Shown here piece by piece: positions 48,254 to 56,530 of a stretch of 64,000 bases of DNA; position 1 is the stretch's first letter, and every line of letters begins with the position of its first letter. Below the pieces are notes generated by a model. It worked only from the letters and a program-made list of their open reading frames with translations, was not told where the DNA came from and did not search any database. The DNA is from Mycobacterium sp. AZCC_0083 (GTDB taxonomy: Bacteria > Actinomycetota > Actinomycetes > Mycobacteriales > Mycobacteriaceae). The DNA is taken from NCBI RefSeq assembly GCF_014202335.1, contig NZ_JACHGP010000001.1, positions 543,804 to 607,803 of the forward strand, written 5' to 3'. Made by a program: the position numbers and the translations under genes.

Positions 48254-49768
48254 TTACTTGTCGACGTTCGCGTCGCTGAGACTCGCGATGATCTCGCGGC
48301 GCAGGAGCTTTCCCGTGGCGTTGGTCGGCAGCTCGTCGCGGAAGACGACCCGGTCGGGGGTGCGGGATCCGCGCAGGGCCGTCCGAACGTACTCACGCAG
48401 TTCGTCCGGGTCCGGATCGGCACCCGCAGCCGGCACGACCACGGCGACGATGGACTGACCCCACTGGTCGTCATGGACACCGACGACGGCAACCTCGTGC
48501 ACGTGCGGGTGCTCGACGAGGACGTCCTCGAGCTCTGCAGGCGCGATGTTCTCGCCGCCGCGGATGATGGTGTCGTCCGAGCGGCCGGTGATGAACAGAT
48601 AGCCGCCGCCGTCGAGCGTCGCGATGTCCTTGGTGGGAAACCAGCCCTCGGCGTCGAGCACCGAGCCGATGCCGGTGTACTTGCCGGACACCTGCTCGCC
48701 CCGCACGAAGAGCTCACCGGTCCCGTTGGCGTCAAGAACCGTGCCGACCTCGTCGCGGATCTGCACCTCGATGCCGGGCACCGGCTGACCGACCGAGCCG
48801 AGCCGCTTGGCGACGACATCGTCGACGTTGCCGTGCGCCTCACGGTGGTCGTCGGGAGTCAGCACCGCGATGGTGGAACTGGTCTCGGTCAAGCCGTAGG
48901 CGTTCACGAATCCGACGTTGGGCAGAAGGTCGAGTGCCTTGCGCACCAACGGAAGTGCGACCTTCGACCCGCCGTATGCCAGGTTGCGCAGCGTCGGCAG
49001 TTCAATCGGCTGCTGCTCCAGCACCGTGATGATGCGATCCAACATGGTGGGCACGACGGTCGCAGTCGTCACTCGTTCCTCGGCGACGAGTCGCACCCAT
49101 TCGCGGGCGTCGAAGTTGGCCAGATACACCATCTTCCGGCCCGCATAGAGATTCGACATCGCCGCGTTGACGCCGGCGATGTGATACGGCGGCACGCAGA
49201 TCAGAGCCGCGTCCGTGGCAGCAGCCGAACCGAATTCGACGGTCCCCGTGATGTAACTCGTCAGGTTGGCGTGCGACAGCTCGACGGCCTTCGGCTTCGA
49301 CGTGGTACCCGACGTGAACAGAACGATCGCCACGTCATCGGGATCGGCGAACGCCGCGGCGGGTTCTGCGGTGCGCGCCGCGGCCAGGAAGTCCTCGGAA
49401 GTCAGTATCCGCGCGCCTGCATCGCCGACCATGTCGCGGTAGCGCTCGTCGACGATCACCAGCGGATCAGGCAGTCGTCCTATGAGCTCCTGGACACCGT
49501 CGGCGCTCAAGCGGTAATTGATCGGGGTGTACGGGCGCGCGGCGCGCGCTGAGGCGAAGATCAGCAACGGCTGCAGAAGGCCGCCCGAGCCGACGTAGAC
49601 GACGTGTTCGGCGCCTGAGGCGGCGATCACGCCCCCTCCGCCGTCGGCGAGTGCGCTGAGTTCTCCGATGGTCAACCGATTGGCGCCGTCGACCAGCGCG
49701 ATCCGCTCCGGGTCCCCCGAAACCGCCATCTCCAACAACAACGAAATGCTCAACGCCTCAGCTCTCAC
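48254..49768 (-). CDS. AMP-forming acyl-CoA synthetase (ligase)
   Basis: A 504-residue adenylate-forming ligase: P-loop VLFTSGTTSKPKAVEL (the Ser-Lys in TTSK replaces the usual TTGx), CVPPYHIAGVNA, VNAYGLTETSSTIAVL, DIATLDGGGYLFITGR, RGGENIAPAELEDVL, and the C-terminal lysine in ATGKLLRREII. GTG start. It precedes the hypothetical gene at 47940 and is divergent from the thiolase at 49897 across a 128-bp gap containing ATATA-GT-TATAT. It probably activates the acid metabolised by the adjacent thiolase/P450/ligase operon. Confidence 0.93.
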   Translation of the reverse strand: MRAEALSISLLLEMAVSGDPERIALVDGANRLTIGELSALADGGGGVIAASGAEHVVYVGSGGLLQPLLIFASARAARPYTPINYRLSADGVQELIGRLPDPLVIVDERYRDMVGDAGARILTSEDFLAAARTAEPAAAFADPDDVAIVLFTSGTTSKPKAVELSHANLTSYITGTVEFGSAAATDAALICVPPYHIAGVNAAMSNLYAGRKMVYLANFDAREWVRLVAEERVTTATVVPTMLDRIITVLEQQPIELPTLRNLAYGGSKVALPLVRKALDLLPNVGFVNAYGLTETSSTIAVLTPDDHREAHGNVDDVVAKRLGSVGQPVPGIEVQIRDEVGTVLDANGTGELFVRGEQVSGKYTGIGSVLDAEGWFPTKDIATLDGGGYLFITGRSDDTIIRGGENIAPAELEDVLVEHPHVHEVAVVGVHDDQWGQSIVAVVVPAAGADPDPDELREYVRTALRGSRTPDRVVFRDELPTNATGKLLRREIIASLSDANVDK

Positions 49769-49809
49769 TAGCAGGTACGCCGATTCTAGACTCCGCTCCA
49801 GAATCAGCT

Positions 49810-49822
49810 ATATAGTTATATG
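49810..49822. promoter_or_regulatory. ATATA-GT-TATAT palindrome
   Basis: Perfect 12-bp palindrome (49810-49821) in the ligase/thiolase divergent gap; ATATAGTTATATG shares AWATARNTA with 33039, 38422, 42275 and 55038. Conspicuous in a GC-rich sequence. Confidence 0.5.
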
Positions 49823-49896
49823 CTTAGTGGCATCAAAGTCAACGCGCACTCCTGCCGCCGGCGGGCACGACAGTGACGCCTGCCGGAAGGAATTCA

Positions 49897-51051
49897 ATGA
49901 GCAGCATGCCCGAGATCGCCATCATCGGCGTCGGACTTCATCCCTTCGGGCGGTACGAAGACCGATCGGCGCTGGAGATGGGCGCCGTGGCGATCAGCAG
50001 GGCGCTGCGCGATGCCGGGGTGGACTGGTCGGCGGTGGGCAGCCTGTACGCAGGCAGTCTCGAGGTGTCCAACCCCGAGGCGGTGACAGGGCTCGCCGGC
50101 ATGACCGGTGTCCCCGCACGGGCAACGCTCAGCGGCTGCGCCACCGGCAACTCGCTGCTGACCCTGGCTGCCCGCGACGTCCAACTCGGCGAGGCCGACA
50201 TCGCGGTCGGCGTCGGGCTGGACAAGCACCCGCGCGGCGCGTTCGGCGCCGACCCATCGGTGTCGGGGTTGCCCCCGTGGTACGGCGATCAGGGCATGTT
50301 CCTGACCACCCACTACTTCGGCACCAAGATCATGCGCTACATGCACGACCACGGCATCACCGAGGAGACGCTGGCACGCGTCGCCGCGAAGAACATGGAG
50401 AACGGCGCCTTGGCGCCGCACGCGTGGCGACGCAAGCCGATGAGCATCGAGGCGATCCTGAGCTCCCCCGTCGTCAACGCTCCACTTCGCCAGTACATGT
50501 ACTGCAATCCGAACGAGGGCGCCGCCGCCGTGGTGGTCTGCCGCGCAGATAAGGCCAAGCAGTACACCAATACTCCGATCTACCTGCGTTCGACGGCACT
50601 GCGCAGCCGCCGCGAAGGCGCCTACGAGCTCTTGCGCACTTCGATCGAGCTGCCCATCGTGCCCGGCACCACCGCCGAGGCCGCCAGGGCCGCCTACGAG
50701 CTGGCCGGCATCGGCCCCGATGACGTCGACGTCGCGCAACTGCAGGACACCGACGCAGGCTCGGAGATCATCCACATGGCCGAGACCGGCCTGTGCAAGG
50801 ACGGCGAGCAGGAGGCGCTGCTCGCCGACGGTGCCACCAAGATCGGCGGCCGGCTGCCCATCAACACCGACGGCGGCCTGCTCGCCAACGGAGAGCCGGT
50901 CGGCGCGTCCGGCCTGCGCCAGATCTACGAGCTGGTGCAGCAATTGCGCGGCACCGCAGGGGACCGTCAGGTGCCCGACGATCCACGGGTCGCGCTCGCC
51001 CAGCTGTACGGGGCGCCGGGGACCGCCGCGGTCGCCATCCTCAGCCGATGA
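49897..51051 (+). CDS. Thiolase-fold protein (acetyl-CoA acetyltransferase-like, Ltp group)
   Basis: A 384-residue thiolase-fold protein. It keeps a nucleophilic cysteine, Cys81 in TLSGCATGNSL, but lacks the usual second-half motifs: NEAF is replaced by QDTDAGSE (in AQLQDTDAGSEIIHMAETG) and the GHP-x-GxxG loop reads GEPVGASG, with glutamate for histidine. NTDGGLLANGEP resembles the Ltp branch. ATG has GGAAGG six bases upstream. P450 follows after 23 bp. It is therefore not a standard thiolase; acyl transfer or aldol-type chemistry is possible. Confidence 0.9.
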   Translation: MSSMPEIAIIGVGLHPFGRYEDRSALEMGAVAISRALRDAGVDWSAVGSLYAGSLEVSNPEAVTGLAGMTGVPARATLSGCATGNSLLTLAARDVQLGEADIAVGVGLDKHPRGAFGADPSVSGLPPWYGDQGMFLTTHYFGTKIMRYMHDHGITEETLARVAAKNMENGALAPHAWRRKPMSIEAILSSPVVNAPLRQYMYCNPNEGAAAVVVCRADKAKQYTNTPIYLRSTALRSRREGAYELLRTSIELPIVPGTTAEAARAAYELAGIGPDDVDVAQLQDTDAGSEIIHMAETGLCKDGEQEALLADGATKIGGRLPINTDGGLLANGEPVGASGLRQIYELVQQLRGTAGDRQVPDDPRVALAQLYGAPGTAAVAILSR

Positions 51052-51074
51052 CTCCAAACGACGGGAGCAAGTCA

Positions 51075-52295
51075 ATGACCGACACTCAGGCCGAAACCCA
51101 GCGTCGCGCCGAGGTGGACCTCGACCACCACTCACCCGAGTTCCGCGATGACCCGTACGGGACATTTCGCAACATGCGCGAATCGGGTTGCCCCGTCGCA
51201 CATTCCGACCACTACGAGGGCTTCTGGGCGCTGACCGACTACGCCTCGGTCTTCGACGCCGCCCGCGACGACGCGCTGTTCAACTCCTACCCGTCCGTCG
51301 GCGTGCCCGCCAGCGAGTTGCCGCTTCCGATCTTGCCCATCGAATCGGACCCGCCGGAGACGCAGGAGCTGCGCGAGGTCACGCTCAAGCGGTTCTCGCC
51401 GGGGTCGGCGGAACGGTTCCGCGAGGGCGCCATCGAGATGACCAACGAGGCGATCGATGCGTTCATCGAGCGCGGCGAATGCGATCTCGTCGGCGAGCTC
51501 ACCACCCCCCTTCCGGCTCGGCTGATCCTGCGGCTGTTGAACTTCGACGAGTCGCGACACCTGGACTGGGTGAATTGGGTGCACAGCACCGTGCACGACC
51601 GCGCCCACGATCCGGAGAAGGCCGGGATGGCCGGCATGGAGATGTTCGGCGAGATCGTCAAGCACATGGAGCAGCGGCGCGCCGAGGGGCTTGGCGACGA
51701 CCTGTTCAGCGACATCCTGCGCGGCACGCTGAACGACCAACCGCTCGACGACGGCCAGATCACCATGTACACGGTGCTGATGATGCTCGGCGGCATGGAC
51801 ACCACCAGCGGCTTCACCGGCAACGTGCTGCGGCGGCTGTGTGAGGATCGCAAACTGCGCCAGCAGTTCATCGACGATCCGAGCCTGATCAAGAAGGGCA
51901 CCGACGAGCTACTCCGGCTGTACACACCGACACTCGGCCTCGCGCGCACCGTCTCGCGGGACGCTGAATTCCACGGCCAGCCGCTATGCCAGGGTGACCG
52001 GGCGATTCTCATGTGGGCGGCGGCCAACCGTGACCCGGCAATGTTCGAGGACCCCGACAAACTGGACCTCTCCCGCGCGAATGCCAAGAAGCAGATGGCC
52101 TTCGGGGTCGGCATGCACCGCTGCCTCGGGTCCCACTACGCCAAGATGATGTTCGACGTCATGATCACGCAGATCCTCAAGCGGCTGCCCGACTTCGAAT
52201 TGGCGGAGGAACACAAGCTATTCGAGGACGCTGGCGAGGTGTACGCCGTGCGGGAACTTCGGGTCAGGTTCACGCCCGGCCCACGGACGAGCTGA
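51075..52295 (+). CDS. Cytochrome P450
   Basis: A 406-residue P450 with I-helix MLGGMDTTSGFTG, ExxR in DELLRLYTP and haem loop FGVGMHRCLG placing the proximal Cys350. The N-terminal half has the typical NSYPSVGVP and PPETQELREVTLKRFSPG segment used in binding the haem propionates. The ATG at 51075 is preferred (GGGAG nine bases upstream) over one at 51048 that overlaps the thiolase stop. It is in a four-gene plus-strand operon: thiolase-like, P450, ligase, acyl-CoA dehydrogenase. It may oxidise the side chain or ring before ligation to CoA. Ferredoxin 32784 is the candidate donor. Confidence 0.94.
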   Translation: MTDTQAETQRRAEVDLDHHSPEFRDDPYGTFRNMRESGCPVAHSDHYEGFWALTDYASVFDAARDDALFNSYPSVGVPASELPLPILPIESDPPETQELREVTLKRFSPGSAERFREGAIEMTNEAIDAFIERGECDLVGELTTPLPARLILRLLNFDESRHLDWVNWVHSTVHDRAHDPEKAGMAGMEMFGEIVKHMEQRRAEGLGDDLFSDILRGTLNDQPLDDGQITMYTVLMMLGGMDTTSGFTGNVLRRLCEDRKLRQQFIDDPSLIKKGTDELLRLYTPTLGLARTVSRDAEFHGQPLCQGDRAILMWAAANRDPAMFEDPDKLDLSRANAKKQMAFGVGMHRCLGSHYAKMMFDVMITQILKRLPDFELAEEHKLFEDAGEVYAVRELRVRFTPGPRTS

Positions 52296-52312
52296 CGTAC
52301 GGGAGAAACGCG

Positions 52313-53806
52313 GTGACGGCTGGCACCATCGCCGGGCTGCTGGACGAGTGCGCCGCCAGCAGACCGGATCATCCCCTATTGCGTGACGTCGCCGGTGTGA
52401 CGTGGACGGTGGCCGAGGTCGCCGATCTGACCTCGGCTGCCGTGGGATGGCTGCGGGATGCCGGTGTGCGGCCCGGCATGACTGTCGCCTGGCAGTTGCC
52501 CTCGCACGTCAACGCCGCGGTGGTGATGTTGGCCCTGTCCCGGATGCCCGTCATCCAGGCTCCGGTGCTGCACCTCTACCGACTCCGCGAGGTATGCGCA
52601 GCAGTCGACGTCGCCCGCGCCGACGTCCTGTTGGTCGACGAGTCGACGGCCGCCAACGCCGCGCCGGGCCTGACCACCATCTCGGTGCCCGCCGACCTGG
52701 TCGGCCGACTCCAGACCGCAACCGCCGCAACGTCACCCGAGTTCGGCGGCCCACACTCCGCGGCGGACCCACGCTGGGTCTACTTCACATCGGGCACCAC
52801 CGGCCGACCGAAGGGCGTGCGCCACACCGACGCCACCTTGCTCAGCGCCTCCCGCGGATACGTCGACCATCTCGGGGTGGGCAGCCATCCAGCCGAAGTC
52901 GGCACCATCGCCTTCCCCATCGCCCACGTCGGCGGCATCGTCTATCTCGCCACCGCATTGCTCGGCGACTTTCCGGTGTTGCTGGTGCCCAAGGTCTCCG
53001 CCGACGACCTGCCCCGGCTGCTTGCCGAGCATCGCGTGACGGTGACCGGCGCCAGCACCGCCTTCTATCAGATGCTCCTGAGCGCCCAGATGGCCGCGCC
53101 GACAACCGAATTGCTGATGCCATCGATGCGGATGCTGATCGGCGGAGGCGCAGCCTGTCCGCCCGAGGTGCACCGACAGGTGCGCGAGCACCTACGGATC
53201 CCCGTCGTGCACGCCTACGGGATGACCGAAGCACCGATGATCTGCGTCAGCCAAGCCGAAGACAGCGACGAGCAGCTGGCCAACAGTGCGGGCCTGCCGA
53301 TCCCTGGCTCAGAGGTACGGATCGCCGCCAACGGTGAGATCGAGCTGCGCGGCGGCAACCTGACTCCGGGGTACGTCGAGTCCGAGCAATGGGACGGCGC
53401 GCTGACCTCGGACGGGTGGTTCCGCAGCGGCGACCGGGGTTACCTGCGTCCCGACGGGCGCATCGTGGTAACCGGTCGCACCAAGGACCTGATCATCCGC
53501 AAGGGCGAGAACGTCGCGCCCGACGAGATCGAGAGCGAACTGCTGGCCCACCCCCTCGTCGACGAGATCGCCGTACTCGGCCAGCCCGACGAGCTGCGCG
53601 GTGAGCTGGTGTGCGCGGTGGTGCGGCGCTCACCACGGCACCGCGACGTCACCCTCGACGAGCTGTGCACGTTCCTCGACGAACGCGGGCTGATGAAGCA
53701 GAAGTGGCCAGAGCGGTTGGTCGTCGTCGACGAGTTTCCGCTGACGGGACTGGGCAAGGTCGCGAAGTCCGAACTGGCCCGACAGATCGCAGGAGGCACC
53801 CGATGA
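52313..53806 (+). CDS. AMP-forming acyl-CoA synthetase (ligase)
   Basis: A 497-residue adenylate-forming ligase with P-loop VYFTSGTTGRPKGVRH, IAFPIAHVGGIVYLAT, VHAYGMTEAPMICVS, RSGDRGYLRPDGRIVVTGR, IIRKGENVAPDEIESEL and the C-terminal catalytic lysine in LTGLGKVAKSEL. GTG start with GGGAGA upstream. Its stop overlaps the acyl-CoA dehydrogenase start (ATGA). The order P450, ligase, dehydrogenase suggests sequential oxidation, CoA activation and dehydrogenation of one substrate. Confidence 0.94.
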   Translation: MTAGTIAGLLDECAASRPDHPLLRDVAGVTWTVAEVADLTSAAVGWLRDAGVRPGMTVAWQLPSHVNAAVVMLALSRMPVIQAPVLHLYRLREVCAAVDVARADVLLVDESTAANAAPGLTTISVPADLVGRLQTATAATSPEFGGPHSAADPRWVYFTSGTTGRPKGVRHTDATLLSASRGYVDHLGVGSHPAEVGTIAFPIAHVGGIVYLATALLGDFPVLLVPKVSADDLPRLLAEHRVTVTGASTAFYQMLLSAQMAAPTTELLMPSMRMLIGGGAACPPEVHRQVREHLRIPVVHAYGMTEAPMICVSQAEDSDEQLANSAGLPIPGSEVRIAANGEIELRGGNLTPGYVESEQWDGALTSDGWFRSGDRGYLRPDGRIVVTGRTKDLIIRKGENVAPDEIESELLAHPLVDEIAVLGQPDELRGELVCAVVRRSPRHRDVTLDELCTFLDERGLMKQKWPERLVVVDEFPLTGLGKVAKSELARQIAGGTR

Positions 53807-54969
53807 CGGCGTTGGCAGACGACGAACGCGAAGAACTTGCGCAGTCCGTGCGCTCCGCCTGCGAACGGTTGGCGCCCGAGGAGCGGGTCCGCGCCGTCGC
53901 CTACGGCGAGAGCGACGATGACGTGCCGGACGCCAACTCCGGCTTCGACACGGCACTCTGGGACGTGCTGTGCAACCAGGTCGGGGTGGCCGCCATCGCG
54001 CTGCCAGAACACCTGGGTGGCGCGGGCTACGGCGCTGCGGCGCTGGGCGTGGTCGCCCACGAACTGGGCCGCGCACTGGCCCCCGTGCCATTCGTCAGTT
54101 CCACCGTGCTCGCCACCGGCCTACTGGTCGACCTGACCGAACGCGACCCCGACGCCGACAAGCGCCTCGCCGGGCTCGCCGAGGGTCGGCGGACCGCCGC
54201 TGCGGCCCTCACCGGGGACGGCGGGTTATGGAGTCGGTCCGCGGTCACGTTGCGCGCCAAGGACACTAGCGACGGCTGGCGCATCGACGGCACCGTGCGC
54301 CATGTCATGGGCGGGACCGCCGCCGATGACCTCGTCGTGGTCGCCGCCGCAGAAGACGGCGAACCCGCAATCTTCCTCCTCGACCCGACCGTCGATGGCG
54401 TCGTCACCCGAGCCGAACGCGTGCTCGACGGAACCAGACCCATGGCCACCATCACGCTGAACTCCGCTCCCGCGGTACGAATCTCCGGGGATGAGCCCGT
54501 CGACGGCGTCATCGAACGCAACGTCGACATGACGCTGGCGGTGCTGTCGGCCGAACAGGTCGGCGCCTGCGAACGAGTGCTCGAGATCGCCACGGATTAC
54601 GCAAGGACGCGCGAGCAATTCGGTCGGCCGATCGGCAGCTTCCAGGCCATCAAGCACAAGTGCGCCGACATGCTCGTCGACCTCGAGTGGGCGCGGTCGG
54701 CATCCCAAGCAGCTCTGCAGGCCGCCGACGGTTCGGGTGATGGCAGGGCGGCGGGCGAGGCGGGCTGGCGCGCGAGCATGGCCAAGGCGGTGTGCTCGGA
54801 GGCGCTGCGCAACGCCGTGCACGCCAACGTCCAGATACATGGCGGTATCGGTTTTACCTGGGAGGACTCCGCCCATCTCTACGTCCGGCGGGCAAGGACG
54901 GACGAGGTGGTGTTCGGGGCGCCTGCACAGCACTGGGACCGGTTGTCCGCGCTGGCCAAGCTCGTGTGA
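53803..54969 (+). CDS. Acyl-CoA dehydrogenase (beta-subunit type)
   Basis: A 388-residue acyl-CoA dehydrogenase with a weakly conserved middle domain (no GAGSDL motif) and a well-kept C-terminal domain: TREQFGRPIGSFQAIKHKCADM, VQIHGGIGFTWEDSAHLYVRR. This resembles the beta type at 28165 and the second half of the fusion at 30396. The start ATG overlaps the ligase stop. The alpha-type partner may be the protein at 56531, two genes downstream, separated by the amidohydrolase and the small helical protein; pairing is inference. A 128-bp gap follows with a GTGA-N6-TCAC site. Confidence 0.93.
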   Translation: MTALADDEREELAQSVRSACERLAPEERVRAVAYGESDDDVPDANSGFDTALWDVLCNQVGVAAIALPEHLGGAGYGAAALGVVAHELGRALAPVPFVSSTVLATGLLVDLTERDPDADKRLAGLAEGRRTAAAALTGDGGLWSRSAVTLRAKDTSDGWRIDGTVRHVMGGTAADDLVVVAAAEDGEPAIFLLDPTVDGVVTRAERVLDGTRPMATITLNSAPAVRISGDEPVDGVIERNVDMTLAVLSAEQVGACERVLEIATDYARTREQFGRPIGSFQAIKHKCADMLVDLEWARSASQAALQAADGSGDGRAAGEAGWRASMAKAVCSEALRNAVHANVQIHGGIGFTWEDSAHLYVRRARTDEVVFGAPAQHWDRLSALAKLV

Positions 54970-55019
54970 CACCCGACTGACACGAGTCGACACCGTCCGC
55001 TTGCCCGTGCTCCATGCCG

Positions 55020-55033
55020 GTGACTAGACTCAC
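55020..55033. promoter_or_regulatory. GTGA-N6-TCAC dyad before amidohydrolase copy 4
   Basis: GTGA-CTAGAC-TCAC, 64 bp upstream of the amidohydrolase start. Same half-sites and spacing as 13344 and 13421, which precede its close paralogue. Confidence 0.45.
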
Positions 55034-55037
55034 AGCT

Positions 55038-55050
55038 AAATAACTAAATG
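55038..55050. promoter_or_regulatory. AT-rich AWATARNTA element
   Basis: AAATAACTAAATG, within the tandem CTAAATAACTAAATG. 11 of 13 bases match the reverse strand of 38422-38434. 47 bp before the amidohydrolase start. Confidence 0.4.
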
Positions 55051-55097
55051 TTTTTCTCTTTCCGCTCCATCAAATCCGGTCCCACGAGGAGGCACCC

Positions 55098-56249
55098 GTG
55101 CCGTTGCAGCCATGGATGGAATTGATCTCCGTCGACGATCACCTGATCGAACATCCGAAGGTGTGGAGCGACCGGCTGCCCAGCAAGTACCTCGAGGCCG
55201 GCCCGAAGATCATCGAGTGGGCGCGCCCCGACACCGGAGCGATGTGCCAGGTCTGGGAGTACGAGGGCCGGATCTATCCGTACATCGGCCTCAACGCCGT
55301 CGCGGGCAAGAAGCCCGAGGAGTACGGCATCGAACCAGTGCGCTACGACGACATGATCCCCGGCTGCTACGACCCCAAGGCACGGGTGGCCGACATGGAC
55401 ATCGACGGCGTGCAGGCCATGACCTGCTTCCCGTCGTTCCCGCGGTTCGCAGGCGCGGTGTTCTTCGAAGGCGAGGACAAGGAACTGGCCAAGTTGTGCT
55501 CGGCGGCGTGGAACGACTTCCACCTCGACGAGTGGGCTGCAACGGCGCCCGATCGCTTCGTTCCCGTCGCGATGCTTCCGTTCTGGGACGTCGAGGCAAG
55601 CGTCAAGGAGATCCACCGCGTTGCCGCCAGGGGCGCCAAGTGCGTGACGTTCCCCGACCTGCCGGACAAGCTGGGACTGCCCTCGGTGCACTCCGATCAC
55701 TGGGATCCGCTCCTCTCGGCGATGGAGGAGACCGACATGGTGCTCGCGCAGCACTTCGGTTCCGGTGGCTTCCCGCCGCCGATCGCTCCGGACGCCCCGT
55801 TCGCGGTGTTCATCACGTTGATGGGCACCATGTCGATGACGGCGATGGCGGACTGGTTGTTCTCCAACACCCTGTACCGCCACCCGAAGCTGAAGATCGG
55901 CCTGTCCGAGGGCGGCATCGGCTGGATCCCCTACATCCTGGAGCGTTGCGACAGCGTGTGGCGCAAGCACCGCTTCTACAACAACATCAACCAGGATCAC
56001 CCGCCGAGTTACCTGTTCAAGAAGCACATCCATGGCTGCTTCATCGAGGATGACTTCGGCGTGGAGATGCGGCACATGATCGGCGTCGACAAGATCACCT
56101 GGGAGTGCGACTACCCGCATTCGGACTCGTTCTGGCCGCAGAGCCGGGACCGTGCGGCGCAGGCGTTGCAGAAGGTGCCCGACGACGAGGTGCACCGCAT
56201 CGTCGAGCTCAATGCCCGCGAGTTCTACAACTTTCCGCGGGCGGCGTGA
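55098..56249 (+). CDS. Amidohydrolase-family (PF04909-type) metalloenzyme, copy 4
   Basis: A 383-residue close paralogue of the protein at 13450: both open MPLQP-x-M with SVDDHLIEHPKVW, share YIGLNAVAGKKPEEYG, RYDDMIPGCYDPKAR, HFGSGGFPP, LSEGGIGWIPY versus FSEGGVGWMPY, and ECDYPHSDSFWPQSR. Candidate metal ligands are Asp14/His15, the barrel His in HFGSGG and the Asp/His in CDYPHSD. It lacks the extra C-terminal tail. Its stop overlaps the small helical protein gene by four bases, the same partner type found divergent from copy 2. AGGAGG lies upstream of the ATG. It heads an operon with an acyl-CoA dehydrogenase, a CoA transferase and an SDR. Confidence 0.94.
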   Translation: MPLQPWMELISVDDHLIEHPKVWSDRLPSKYLEAGPKIIEWARPDTGAMCQVWEYEGRIYPYIGLNAVAGKKPEEYGIEPVRYDDMIPGCYDPKARVADMDIDGVQAMTCFPSFPRFAGAVFFEGEDKELAKLCSAAWNDFHLDEWAATAPDRFVPVAMLPFWDVEASVKEIHRVAARGAKCVTFPDLPDKLGLPSVHSDHWDPLLSAMEETDMVLAQHFGSGGFPPPIAPDAPFAVFITLMGTMSMTAMADWLFSNTLYRHPKLKIGLSEGGIGWIPYILERCDSVWRKHRFYNNINQDHPPSYLFKKHIHGCFIEDDFGVEMRHMIGVDKITWECDYPHSDSFWPQSRDRAAQALQKVPDDEVHRIVELNAREFYNFPRAA

Positions 56250-56500
56250 CGGGCGACGACGTGGAGCGGATCGAGCAGCTTCCGCAGTCGGACTGGACCG
56301 ACCAAGATCTCCTCACCAAGGACGAGGCACGCGAGCGACTCGTCCAGGAGATCGGTCGCACCCGGGCCAGGCTCGAGGCGGTCCGCGCCAGCACGGGCGA
56401 CCCCGCGCACATCGACGCGGAGATCACCCTGCTGGCCCGACGACTCAACGCGATGGAGTCGATCCGCGACGAATACAACCACTATCTCGACGGGAAATGA
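56246..56500 (+). CDS. Small helical protein associated with amidohydrolase, copy B
   Basis: An 84-residue protein with a long predicted helix or coiled coil. It shares DLLT-x2-EA-x-ERL-x2-EI with the protein at 36774, in the same register, followed by a second helix LARRLNAMESIRDEYNHYL. GTG overlaps the amidohydrolase stop (GTGA), so the two are made in fixed proportion. No named family recognised. Translational coupling in this copy and divergence in the other argue for a functional link with the amidohydrolase rather than with other neighbours. Confidence 0.75.
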   Translation: MTGDDVERIEQLPQSDWTDQDLLTKDEARERLVQEIGRTRARLEAVRASTGDPAHIDAEITLLARRLNAMESIRDEYNHYLDGK

Positions 56501-56530
56501 ATCCGACCCGTCCTGCGCCAAGGAGTACTG

